Below, piece by piece: positions 22,205-30,611 of a DNA stretch of 64,000 bases. This stretch comes from [Pasteurella] mairii (lineage in GTDB: Bacteria > Pseudomonadota > Gammaproteobacteria > Enterobacterales > Pasteurellaceae). Position 1 is the stretch's first letter. Each line of letters opens with the position of its first letter. The DNA lies in NCBI GenBank assembly GCA_900454475.1, contig UGSS01000002.1, positions 2,127,605 through 2,191,604 on the forward strand, in the 5' to 3' direction. The notes beneath the pieces are model-generated. The model did no database searches. It saw only the letters and a list, made by a program, of their open reading frames with translations, and was not told where the DNA came from. A program made the translations under genes and the position numbers.

Positions 22205-23050
22205 CTAACGCGGTACACCGCGCAACAGCGGAACTGATTGATAAGGCGCGACAGAGGTTGGCGCTGGCGCATCGCTAAACAGTAAAATAAACGGTTTCGG
22301 CGGAACCACTTTTTCATTACGCCACAAACTGCCCATACCAACCAATTGAATATCTTTCGGCAGATTGCGCAACCCAGCTTTCAATACCGCCACAGTATTT
22401 TTACGCGGATGCCCAATCACAATCGCTACACCATGCTTTCTCGCATATTGAAGCGCGCTTTTAAATTGGCGTTGTACGTCGACATAAGCATCGCTGTCAT
22501 CCAAAAAAATATGTCGCGTTAAAACACGCACGCCCTGTTCTTTCGCCGCTTTCTCCGCTACGCTGCTGCCAATTGTGCGGCTGTCTAGAAAAAATAAACG
22601 CTGTTGGTGCAAGGCTTTCATCAGCTTAGTCATCAACGACATATCGGAGGTCGCGGCACTGCCCATATGATTATTCATCCCGATCGCATAAGGCACAATG
22701 GATTTCGCCGCCTCCACGCGTTGATTAACCTCCGCCTGGCTCAAGCCCAACGTTAATCCGCCGGCTTCAATGCGTTCACCATTAAGCGGTTGCATCGGCA
22801 TATGAATTAAAATATCGCGACGTTGTTTTCGCGCTTGCTCATTGCGTTGCTTGGCGTGTGGCGCGGAAGGAATGATCGCCACCGACACTTCGCGTGGCAA
22901 CGCATAAATCGCCGCATCTTCTTTCGGGCGATAACCAATATCATCGATCACAATTGCCAATTTGGCGGGCTGTGCCATCGCTACCGTGCTGAAAAGTGCG
23001 GTGCAAATAAGCAAAATGTTGACCGCACTTTGGGTAAATTTTTTGCTCAT
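22205..23050 (-). CDS. yibQ: Divergent polysaccharide deacetylase family protein YibQ
   Basis: A 281-residue exported protein with a signal peptide (residues 1-27, ending AMAQP) and a divergent NodB-like deacetylase fold. It shows the metal-site-like IVIDDIGYR, ILIHMPMQPL and GMNNHMGSAATS. The biochemical role is not established. The ATG at 23050 overlaps the envC stop as ATGA, so I prefer it to an upstream codon at 23059. The envC-yibQ pairing also occurs in E. coli. Uptake signals lie near both ends of its leader (about 22993 and 23022). Confidence 0.88.
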   Translation of the reverse strand: MSKKFTQSAVNILLICTALFSTVAMAQPAKLAIVIDDIGYRPKEDAAIYALPREVSVAIIPSAPHAKQRNEQARKQRRDILIHMPMQPLNGERIEAGGLTLGLSQAEVNQRVEAAKSIVPYAIGMNNHMGSAATSDMSLMTKLMKALHQQRLFFLDSRTIGSSVAEKAAKEQGVRVLTRHIFLDDSDAYVDVQRQFKSALQYARKHGVAIVIGHPRKNTVAVLKAGLRNLPKDIQLVGMGSLWRNEKVVPPKPFILLFSDAPAPTSVAPYQSVPLLRGVPR

Positions 23051-24273
23051 CGTAACCACCCCGTCGGGTTCATCGCGACCCCTTTGCGCCGAATTTCAAA
23101 ATACAAGCCACTGCGTGACTGACCGCCGGAAGATCCCACTTCGGCAATTTTTTGCCCGGCTTTGACTAATTGCCCTTCGCGCACGGAGACAGATTGATTA
23201 TAACCATACAAACTCAAATCATTTTCGCCATGCTTAATAATCACCATCAACCCGTATCCCTGCAACCAACTGGCTAAAATCACCCGCCCATCAGCAATCG
23301 CTTTCACCGACGAACCGGCACTCGCACCAATCACAATGCCTTTCCATTTCAATTCTCCCATTTGTACAGAACCAAAGCGGTTTAAAATTTTACCGTTCAC
23401 CGGATAGGCATATTGTTTTCGTGGTTTCCCCAAACCGGACGAACTTGCCATCAACTGTTTTTCTTGCGCAGTCGGCTGATATGGTTTTTGCGTTTTTTTC
23501 TCCTCGGCTTGTCTTTTCTGTGCCAAGGCTTCACGTTCACGTTTTTCCTGCTCGCGCGCCGCTTTTTCCGCACGCTGAATTTGTTGACGCAACGTCGCTT
23601 CATTGGCTTTCAAGCTTTCTAGCCGGTTTTCGTCTTTTTTCAGGCTACGACTAATTTGGTTCAAGGTCGATTGGCGCTCACGTTGTACCTTTTGCAATTC
23701 TTGCTGTTGTTTTTTTTGCGCCACCAATTGCGATTGGTGTTCTTTTTGTTGCGATTGCATTAAGGTTTTATCTTGCTCCAAGCGTAGCTGGGTTGCTTTT
23801 AAATCTTCAATTAACTCCAAGCGCGCCAAATTCATATGTTCATAATAGACTTTCATGCGCTCCGCTTTTTGCGCCTCTTCCGACAACAACTTTTCAAAGG
23901 TGGAAGGATTGACACCGGCACGATACATCGCATCAACCTGTTTCGCCAATTTCTCTTTTTGATCTCTTTCTTGTTTTTCTAATTGCTTGATTTGCTTATC
24001 TGTTTCTGTCATCAAACGACGGATCTCTTTTAATTCAGCTTCCGTTTGACGCAATTGCCCAAGTACATCATTAATTTGCGTTTCTTGATCTTTCAACGTA
24101 GATTGCAACTTGTTTTGTTCACGTTTTTGCTCTGCAATTTTTTGTTCTTGTTGCTTAATTTGCTGCTGAATTTTCGATAAATCATTACCATGAACGGAAA
24201 AGGAAAACGCCGCTACACAAAAAAGTGCGGTCATTTTTTTCACCTTTTTCATTTTTTTAGATAAAAATCTCAT
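23047..24273 (-). CDS. envC: Murein hydrolase activator EnvC
   Basis: A 408-residue periplasmic protein. It has a hydrophobic signal segment (MTALFCVAAFSFSVHG), a long coiled coil rich in Gln, Lys and Glu (about 30-270), and a C-terminal LytM/M23 domain (about 290-408). Zinc ligands expected in active M23 peptidases are missing: WKGIVIGA stands where H-x-G-x-D is expected, and SLYGYNQ replaces the Y-x-H motif. This degenerate domain is the hallmark of EnvC, which activates AmiA and AmiB at the septum. Translation may start at either M1 or M8. An ATGA overlap couples it to yibQ. Confidence 0.92.
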   Translation of the reverse strand: MRFLSKKMKKVKKMTALFCVAAFSFSVHGNDLSKIQQQIKQQEQKIAEQKREQNKLQSTLKDQETQINDVLGQLRQTEAELKEIRRLMTETDKQIKQLEKQERDQKEKLAKQVDAMYRAGVNPSTFEKLLSEEAQKAERMKVYYEHMNLARLELIEDLKATQLRLEQDKTLMQSQQKEHQSQLVAQKKQQQELQKVQRERQSTLNQISRSLKKDENRLESLKANEATLRQQIQRAEKAAREQEKREREALAQKRQAEEKKTQKPYQPTAQEKQLMASSSGLGKPRKQYAYPVNGKILNRFGSVQMGELKWKGIVIGASAGSSVKAIADGRVILASWLQGYGLMVIIKHGENDLSLYGYNQSVSVREGQLVKAGQKIAEVGSSGGQSRSGLYFEIRRKGVAMNPTGWLR

Positions 24274-24394
24274 AAACAGCCCTTCATTCCGAAAACGGGG
24301 ATAAATATACCATTATTTTCCCCAATGCTCTAAAGAATACTGTGTAAAATGACGGTAAATTCTTGCGAAAGATCAGTAAAGCACCGCTTTTCGC

Positions 24395-24423
24395 TTTCAA
24401 AGCGGGTAATTTTTTGCTATAAA
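24395..24423 (+). promoter_or_regulatory. Probable gpmA promoter
   Basis: -35 TTTCAA (24395-24400), a 17-base spacer, -10 TATAAA (24418-24423), and the ribosome binding site AGGAGA ten bases before the ATG at 24463. Confidence 0.5.
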
Positions 24424-24462
24424 GTGCGAAGTATTTTTTAAATTAACTTTTAGGAGAATTCT

Positions 24463-25146
24463 ATGGAATTAGTCTTTATCCGTCATGGTTTCAGTGAGTG
24501 GAATGCGAAAAACTTATTTACCGGCTGGCGTGATGTCAATCTTACCGAGCGTGGCGTTGAAGAAGCCAAAGCGGCAGGTAAAAAATTATTGGATGCCGGT
24601 TATGAATTCGATATCGCGTTTACTTCCGTATTAACTCGCGCCATCAAAACCTGTAATATCGTGTTGGAAGAATCTCACCAACTTTGGATCCCACAAGTGA
24701 AAAGCTGGCGCTTAAACGAACGTCACTATGGTGCGTTACAAGGCTTAGATAAAAAAGCGACCGCAGAACAATATGGCGATGAACAAGTGCATATTTGGCG
24801 TCGTTCTTACGACATTTCTCCTCCAGATTTAGATCCGCAAGATCCAAATTCTGCGCACAATGATCGTCGTTATGCCAACTTGCCAAAAGATGTAATCCCA
24901 AATGCGGAAAACCTAAAAATCACCCTTGAACGCGTATTACCGTTCTGGGAAGATCAAATCGCACCGGCATTGTTATCCGGCAAACGCGTATTAGTTACCG
25001 CACATGGTAACTCACTACGTGCGCTAGCAAAACACATTATCGGTATTTCCGATGCGGAAATCATGGATTTTGAAATCCCAACCGGACAACCGTTAGTCTT
25101 AAAATTAGACGATAAATTAAACTTTGTTGATAAATTCTATCTCTAA
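24463..25146 (+). CDS. gpmA: 2,3-bisphosphoglycerate-dependent phosphoglycerate mutase
   Basis: A 227-residue glycolytic enzyme interconverting 3- and 2-phosphoglycerate. The phosphorylated histidine is His8 in [20 protein letters not shown], and the second catalytic histidine is in [25 protein letters not shown] and [16 protein letters not shown] are also typical. It is shorter than E. coli GpmA (250) because it lacks the C-terminal tail, as in Haemophilus. Divergent from envC. Confidence 0.96.
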   Translation: MELVFIRHGFSEWNAKNLFTGWRDVNLTERGVEEAKAAGKKLLDAGYEFDIAFTSVLTRAIKTCNIVLEESHQLWIPQVKSWRLNERHYGALQGLDKKATAEQYGDEQVHIWRRSYDISPPDLDPQDPNSAHNDRRYANLPKDVIPNAENLKITLERVLPFWEDQIAPALLSGKRVLVTAHGNSLRALAKHIIGISDAEIMDFEIPTGQPLVLKLDDKLNFVDKFYL

Positions 25147-25163
25147 TAAAATACATAAAAAAG

Positions 25164-25187
25164 ATGCCGCGCTTGCGGCATTTTTTG
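25164..25187. terminator. Terminator between convergent gpmA and comM
   Basis: Arms ATGCCGC and GCGGCAT around GCTT, with an A-run before and six T's after, so it can serve both strands. Confidence 0.88.
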
Positions 25188-25207
25188 TACGCTGTGGCTT
25201 AATGCTT

Positions 25208-26743
25208 TTAAGTCAAGGCATTAGACAGTTTTTGTAATAACCTGTCCATCGCGCGATAACCCAAGGCTTCCGCCAAATGCGCTTGTTCAATTTTCAGATC
25301 CCCATTTAAATCCGCAATCGTGCGCGCCACTTTTAAAATACGGTGATAAGCACGTACCGACAACCCTAATTTCATCAAGGCATTTTCCAGAAATGCCGCA
25401 TCTGGTGCAGCCAAAGCACAATCTCGCTCAATCTCTTTACTGGTTAAATACGCATTAATTTTTCCCGCTCTTGCCAACTGAATTTCACGAACCTGTAAAA
25501 TTTTCGACCGCACTTGCGCACTACTTTCCCCACGATCGCCGCCATTTTGCAAGGCGCCCTGCGGCAATAACGGAACCTCAATAGATAAATCGAAACGATC
25601 CAAAAAAGGACCGGAAAGACGGTTTAAATAACGCATCACTTGTTGTGGCGAAGTACGATTATGGATGCCGGTATAATGCCCCGTTGGACTAGGGTTCATT
25701 GCCGCAACTAATTGAAATCTCGCCGGAAATTGAATTTTTGCATTAGCGCGGGAAATAATAATTTCGCCGCTTTCCAAGGGCTGCCTTAAGGCATCCAACA
25801 CCTTGCGATCGAATTCCGGCAGTTCGTCTAAAAACAAAACACCATTATGTGCCAAAGAAATTTCCCCCGGCTTGGGAATACTGCCACCTCCCACCAACGC
25901 CGGCAACGACGCACTATGATGTGGCGCACGAAATGGGCGCTGTTTCCAATTTTGAAAATTCAATTCATTATGTACCAAACTGGTTACCGACGCCGTTTCT
26001 ATCGCTTCTTGCTCCGACATTTCCGGCAAAAGTCCGGTCAGCCGGCTTGCCAACATGGTTTTCCCGGTTCCGGGCGGACCTAAAAATAACAAATTATGCT
26101 GTCCCGCTGCGGCAATAGTTAACGCCCGTTTGGCATAATGTTGCCCGATAATATCCGTCAAATCTTTTTTATTTTCCGGCAAAAAATCCACCGCACTTTG
26201 CGCGGTTAAACTCGTGGCGCTCGGCAAAGTCGCCACATTATTAAGAAATTGCGCCACCTCCAATAAAGTCTCGGCAAAATACGTCTCTTGTCCCAATACC
26301 AAAGAAGCTTCATGGGCATTTTGTTTCGCGATCACCAAATGACGCGACGCTTTTTGCGCCGCCAAAATAGCAGGAATGACGCCATGTACCCCGCGCAAAT
26401 TACCGGTTAACGCCAACTCCGCCACAAACTCAAAGCGACGTAAATGTTCCCCGTCAATTTGATCTGACGCCGCCAAAATACCAATGGCAATCGGCAAATC
26501 AAACCGCCCGCCCTCTTTCGGCAAATCTGCCGGCGCCAAATTCACCGTAATCCGCTTTGCCGGATATTTAAAATTGGCATTTAACAACGCACTGCGCACC
26601 CGATCTTGCGCCTCTTTCACTGTTTTTTCCGGCAGCCCCACCAAGGTAAACCCCGGTTTTCCATTACTCAAATGCACCTCAATGGTCACCAAAGGCGCCT
26701 GCACACCCATCGACGCCCGTGCATACACAATCGCTAAAGACAT
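25208..26743 (-). CDS. comM: Branch-migration helicase ComM (YifB, Mg-chelatase-like AAA ATPase)
   Basis: A 511-residue protein. The N-terminal ChlI domain (1-~170) begins MSLAIVYARASMGVQAPLVT. The central Mg-chelatase AAA module has Walker A GPPGTGKTMLASRL and Walker B VLFLDELPEF; a C-terminal ChlI domain follows. ComM promotes branch migration during natural transformation, fitting an organism rich in uptake signals. A frame continues to 26761, but MSLAIV at 26743 with GGAGGCGGGG upstream is the family start. Two uptake signals lie inside (near 25508 and 26190). Confidence 0.95.
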   Translation of the reverse strand: MSLAIVYARASMGVQAPLVTIEVHLSNGKPGFTLVGLPEKTVKEAQDRVRSALLNANFKYPAKRITVNLAPADLPKEGGRFDLPIAIGILAASDQIDGEHLRRFEFVAELALTGNLRGVHGVIPAILAAQKASRHLVIAKQNAHEASLVLGQETYFAETLLEVAQFLNNVATLPSATSLTAQSAVDFLPENKKDLTDIIGQHYAKRALTIAAAGQHNLLFLGPPGTGKTMLASRLTGLLPEMSEQEAIETASVTSLVHNELNFQNWKQRPFRAPHHSASLPALVGGGSIPKPGEISLAHNGVLFLDELPEFDRKVLDALRQPLESGEIIISRANAKIQFPARFQLVAAMNPSPTGHYTGIHNRTSPQQVMRYLNRLSGPFLDRFDLSIEVPLLPQGALQNGGDRGESSAQVRSKILQVREIQLARAGKINAYLTSKEIERDCALAAPDAAFLENALMKLGLSVRAYHRILKVARTIADLNGDLKIEQAHLAEALGYRAMDRLLQKLSNALT

Positions 26744-26804
26744 CCCCGCCTCCTTCTGCAAGGAATATAAAAAAAGCGCAATGTAAAATAAATTTACACC
26801 GCAC

Positions 26805-26829
26805 TTTTTTGCGATCCGGATCGAAAAAA
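26805..26829. repeat. Near-perfect palindrome between comM and the GntR gene
   Basis: Six T's, a single G, CGATCC, GGATCG, then six A's form an almost perfect 24-base palindrome abutting an uptake signal (about 26797-26805). The T-run precedes the stem on both strands, so it is not a classical terminator. Confidence 0.5.
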
Positions 26830-26851
26830 TGAGATTTTTTGGGGGAATTAT

Positions 26852-27769
26852 TTAATTTTGTTCTGCGACAAAAGCAATACTATCCATTAAGGATTTTTTC
26901 GCAGTTTGTAGATGTCGTTTTAATTCCGTTATCGCGCCCAAATCATCTTTACTTACAATTTTCACTAAAATCGCCAAATGTTCTTCTACCGCTAAAATAT
27001 TTCTCGTATGTAAATTTCGATTATCCCATTGATAATGAAAATGAAATATAACGGAAATTAGTTCGATAAAATCATTAATAAATGGATTCTCTGCGGCTGA
27101 TAAAATTAATGTATGTAATTGGTGGTCTAAGTGAGAAAAGTTAGTATATTTTTCTACAATATTCTCTCTTAATTCTCGATGATCTTGTAATAACATTTTC
27201 ATCTTATTCCATCGAATATCGGTTTGAGGCAAATTCATAAAACAGTTCAATGCATGGCATTCTAACATCTCGCGTAACTCAAAAAGTTTATCTGCATAGT
27301 GCGGTGTAAATTCTGTGAGTTTCCAACGTCCTTTTTGCAAATTAGTAATTAAATTGAAGCGAGAGAATTGGATTAAGTATTCTCTAACGGTAAAAACATC
27401 AACATTGGCATTTTTTGCTAGTTCAAGCTCATGAAATTCATAACCAGGCTTAATTTCTTTTTTTTGAATTGCTTGCTGAAAATAACGCTCTAGTCGCTCT
27501 AACTGATTTTTTTCAGATTTTTTTATGCTTAGATAAGAGATTTTATCCTTATCTTGCGGTAAACGGACAACGTAATACGCACCATCTTGATATTCGATAA
27601 TTTGCTTATCTATCAAGTAATGTATAGCGTGTCTGACGGTTGTCCGACTAACACCATATAATTCCGCTAGAGCTGATATAGAGGGCAATGGTGATGTGAA
27701 TAAATTTAACACAATAGAATCAATTAACTGGTTAATAATCTCTTGTCTTAATGCGAAATCTTTACTCAT
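26852..27769 (-). CDS. GntR-family regulator of the L-galactonate-type cluster
   Basis: A 305-residue regulator with an N-terminal winged helix (about 1-65: ISALAELYGVSRTTVRHAIH, then YLIDKQIIEY) and a C-terminal all-helical FCD-type ligand domain. The latter has spaced His residues in LDHQLHTLILSAAENPF and VEEHLAIL. A second helical stretch at about 75-150 makes it longer than usual FadR/UxuR members. Divergent from lgoD with a 146-base intergenic region, so it most likely represses the lgoD-TRAP-uxaBA genes. A role like E. coli LgoR or UxuR is inferred from position. Confidence 0.8.
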   Translation of the reverse strand: MSKDFALRQEIINQLIDSIVLNLFTSPLPSISALAELYGVSRTTVRHAIHYLIDKQIIEYQDGAYYVVRLPQDKDKISYLSIKKSEKNQLERLERYFQQAIQKKEIKPGYEFHELELAKNANVDVFTVREYLIQFSRFNLITNLQKGRWKLTEFTPHYADKLFELREMLECHALNCFMNLPQTDIRWNKMKMLLQDHRELRENIVEKYTNFSHLDHQLHTLILSAAENPFINDFIELISVIFHFHYQWDNRNLHTRNILAVEEHLAILVKIVSKDDLGAITELKRHLQTAKKSLMDSIAFVAEQN

Positions 27770-27915
27770 AATTTACCTCAATCAAATAAAAAACAGTTAA
27801 AAAACAGCAAATCAATTGGGATATCACAATAATATAAAGAACATATTATGACCATAAAAGAATTCTTGAATAATACCCACGCCTCTTAATGTATAACTGA
27901 TTTAAGGAAAAGAAA

Positions 27916-28920
27916 ATGAAAATTTTAGTTTGTAAAAAACCGTTTGAACTTGTTTATGAACAACGTGAAACACCAATCCTTAAAGAGGATGAAGTATTAG
28001 TTCAAGTCGCCGCAGTTGGTATTTGCGGCACGGATATACACGCCTATAGCGGTAACCAGCCTTTTTTTGAGTATCCACGTGTACTAGGACATGAAATTAG
28101 TGGAAAAATTATTTCCGTAGGCAAACAAGTACATACACTTAAAATCGGTCAACGCGTCGCTGTCATTCCTTATTTAGCTTGTGGTAAATGTGACGCCTGT
28201 TTATCTGGAAAAACAAATTGTTGCGAAAAGATCTCCGTCGTTGGAGTACACCAGGATGGGGGATTTAGCGAACTTGTTGCAATACCACAACAAAATATTA
28301 TCCCTATCGCAGATAATGTAGATGATATATCAGCAGCCCTAATCGAACCATTCGCTATCAGCGCTCATGCAATAAGACGTGCGCAAATACAAGCAAACGA
28401 TGATGTACTTGTTGTGGGAGCAGGTCCAATTGGCTTAGGAGCCGCTGCCATTGCCGCCGCAGATGGTGCAAATGTCGTAGTAGCAGATACGCTCGAATCT
28501 AGACGAGAACATATAAAAAATTATTTGGGTTTACCTACATTAGATCCAATAAATGAAAAAATTGAAGATTATTTCCATGGAAAATTACCACTTGTAGTAA
28601 TTGATGCAACCGGCAATCAAAAATCAATGAACAATAGCATTTACTTGATTAGACATGGAGGAAAAATTGTTTTCGTAGGTTTGTTTAAGGGTAATTTAGA
28701 ATTTAATGATCCCGATTTTCATAAAAAAGAAACAACGATGATGGGAAGTCGCAATGCGACTTTAGAGGATTTTGTTAAAGTACAAAAACTAATGGCTGAA
28801 AACAAATTATCTTCAAAGATGATGTTAACTCATACATTTAAATATGATGAACTAGCGGATATTTATGAAGAAAAAATCATCAAAAATAAAGCTATTTTAA
28901 AAGCGGTAATTTTATATTAA
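27916..28920 (+). CDS. lgoD: L-galactonate 5-dehydrogenase (zinc-type alcohol dehydrogenase)
   Basis: A 334-residue medium-chain dehydrogenase closely resembling E. coli LgoD (YjjN) along its length: GICGTDIHAYSGNQPFF, TNCCEKISVVGVHQDGGFSE, VVGAGPIGLGAAAIAAADGA, FHKKETTMMGSRNAT. Cys37 is the catalytic zinc ligand. Four cysteines in ACGKCDACLSGKTNCC bind structural zinc. VGAGPIGLG binds NAD. LgoD oxidises L-galactonate to D-tagaturonate, which UxaB encoded downstream reduces to D-altronate. First gene of a cluster facing the GntR gene. Confidence 0.87.
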   Translation: MKILVCKKPFELVYEQRETPILKEDEVLVQVAAVGICGTDIHAYSGNQPFFEYPRVLGHEISGKIISVGKQVHTLKIGQRVAVIPYLACGKCDACLSGKTNCCEKISVVGVHQDGGFSELVAIPQQNIIPIADNVDDISAALIEPFAISAHAIRRAQIQANDDVLVVGAGPIGLGAAAIAAADGANVVVADTLESRREHIKNYLGLPTLDPINEKIEDYFHGKLPLVVIDATGNQKSMNNSIYLIRHGGKIVFVGLFKGNLEFNDPDFHKKETTMMGSRNATLEDFVKVQKLMAENKLSSKMMLTHTFKYDELADIYEEKIIKNKAILKAVILY

Positions 28921-29076
28921 AAACAGATTAAGAACACTGAAGCATGATCGTTAACAAATTTACGTAAGATTTTTAACAGAATTTTATTCTAACTTAATAA
29001 AGTTATTCTTGATTAAACATTGTGCTTTAGGCTGCTAATACTCATTTTTAACCCTGAAAATAATAGTGAGGAAACT

Positions 29077-30063
29077 ATGAAACTGTTAAAAAAATCCTTC
29101 AAAACACTCTTTTCATTGAGTCTCTTAGGACTGGCAATTAATTCCCAAGCTACGAAAGAAATTATGGTGGCTTATGGAAATCAACCTGGTGAACCTATCG
29201 ACAAAGCTATGCATTTTTGGGCTGATAAAGTAAAAGAAAAATCTAATGGTGATGTGATTTTTAAACTTTTTCCATCTAGCCAATTAGGTAGTGAAACCGA
29301 AGTCATGGAACAAGCGAAGTTTGGAGCAAACATTATTACTATTAGTGATTATGGTGCTTTAATGGATATTGTTCCAGATTTAGGTGTAATCAATGCACCT
29401 TATATTAGCCAGTCTTTTGACAAAAAATCGAAATTACTTCATTCAGATTGGTTTAATGATTTAAGCGCCAAATTAGATGAACATGGATTACATATTATTG
29501 TACCTGACGTAATTTATGGTACTCGTCATTTATTAACTAAAAACAAAGTGACAACGCCAGCAGATTTACAAGGAACAAAAGTACGAGTACAACATTCTCG
29601 TTTATTTTTACAAACAATTAAAGCAATGGGCGGAGTACCAACACCTATGTCATTAGCTGATGTATATCCAGGTTTATCAGAAGGTATTATTGATGGGTTA
29701 GAAAATCCAACGGTTGTGCTGTTTGGAGGAAAATTTTATGAGGTAGCTAAAAATCTCAACTTAACCGCACACACTAAACATATGTCGCCATTCATCACAG
29801 GAACCGCATTTTGGAATAATTTGACACCAGAACAACAAAAAGCCATTGTGGACTCTAGTCGTGAAATGGTGGTCTATGGCGCTTCATTAATTGAAGCTGC
29901 AGAAAATGAGGCTTTAGAAAAATTAAAAGCGTCAGGGGTTACCGTAAACGAAGTTGATCTTCCTGCGTTTGAGAATTCTGTTCGAGATGTTATTTCCACT
30001 GGATTTCCAGAGTGGTCACCAAATCTCTATAAAAATGTTCAAGAAAAACTTTCTCAATACTAA
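29077..30063 (+). CDS. TRAP transporter periplasmic substrate-binding protein (DctP/SiaP family)
   Basis: A 328-residue exported protein starting MKLLKKSFKTLFSLSLLGLA, with signal peptide end near NSQA. An upstream in-frame start at 29020 was rejected because GAGGAA precedes the ATG at 29077 and a signal peptide follows it. The DctP fold is indicated by LFPSSQLGSETEVMEQAKFG, RHLLTKNKVTTPADLQGTKV (a conserved carboxylate-binding Arg segment) and SLADVYPGLSEGIIDGLEN. It captures a sugar acid for the DctQM membrane unit. The ligand is probably L-galactonate or a related aldonate, judged by neighbours. Confidence 0.9.
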   Translation: MKLLKKSFKTLFSLSLLGLAINSQATKEIMVAYGNQPGEPIDKAMHFWADKVKEKSNGDVIFKLFPSSQLGSETEVMEQAKFGANIITISDYGALMDIVPDLGVINAPYISQSFDKKSKLLHSDWFNDLSAKLDEHGLHIIVPDVIYGTRHLLTKNKVTTPADLQGTKVRVQHSRLFLQTIKAMGGVPTPMSLADVYPGLSEGIIDGLENPTVVLFGGKFYEVAKNLNLTAHTKHMSPFITGTAFWNNLTPEQQKAIVDSSREMVVYGASLIEAAENEALEKLKASGVTVNEVDLPAFENSVRDVISTGFPEWSPNLYKNVQEKLSQY

Positions 30064-30071
30064 TGACTTAG

Positions 30072-30101
30072 TAGTGTTCCTGCTGTTTTGCAGGAACACT
30101 A
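30072..30101 (+). other. Strong hairpin between dctP-like and dctQ-like genes
   Basis: A perfect 12-bp stem (TAGTGTTCCTGC / GCAGGAACACTA) with loop TGTTTT starts 9 bases after the binding-protein stop and is followed by AAAAAG, not a T-run. It probably stabilises the upstream mRNA or slows polymerase, so that more binding protein than membrane subunits is made. Confidence 0.7.
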
Positions 30102-30120
30102 AAAAGTTGAGGGCTTTAAT

Positions 30121-30609
30121 ATGAATATCTTAATAAAAAAGAAAAAGTTTTGGCTTAGCGATATTGATGAAATCTTAGCCTCGTTTTTTCTTGCTTTAAT
30201 TGTCCTTTTGTCCGGCTATGGCGTTATTATGCGTTATTTTCTTAATTCGCCAAGTGCTTGGGTAGAAGAAATCTGTGTCGTATTCTTTATTTGGTTCACG
30301 TTTTTAGCATCAAGTGCATTATGCAAAAACAATGAACTCATTAGAATTGATTTTTTACTCAGTAAATTACCAGCAAAAATAGCCAATTTTATTGATGGTA
30401 TTCTTCAACCAATAATCATGATCTTTTGCTTAAGTTTTATGATCTATCTTGGGTTTAAGCTACTGCCAATGTCTAAAATGAGATTCACCCCGGCTTTACA
30501 ATTCTCTTATGTTTATATTTACGCCATTATTCCGATTAGTGCGCTATTTATGTTTTATTACGAAATCAGAAAAATAGTGTACTACTTCAAAACTAATCGA
30601 GGTAATTAA
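30121..30609 (+). CDS. TRAP transporter small permease (DctQ)
   Basis: A 162-residue inner-membrane protein with four hydrophobic helices and the DctQ motif SPSAWVEEICVVFFIWFTFL. It joins the large permease to form the Na+-driven transporter. It is 2 bases upstream of the dctM-like gene and downstream of the intercistronic hairpin. Confidence 0.9.
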   Translation: MNILIKKKKFWLSDIDEILASFFLALIVLLSGYGVIMRYFLNSPSAWVEEICVVFFIWFTFLASSALCKNNELIRIDFLLSKLPAKIANFIDGILQPIIMIFCLSFMIYLGFKLLPMSKMRFTPALQFSYVYIYAIIPISALFMFYYEIRKIVYYFKTNRGN

Positions 30610-30611
30610 TT

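Noticed and set aside
23413-23845. Plus-strand frames rich in Phe, Cys and Arg opposite envC
   Set aside because: They arise from the complement of the Gln/Lys/Glu-rich coiled coil of EnvC and are composition artefacts.
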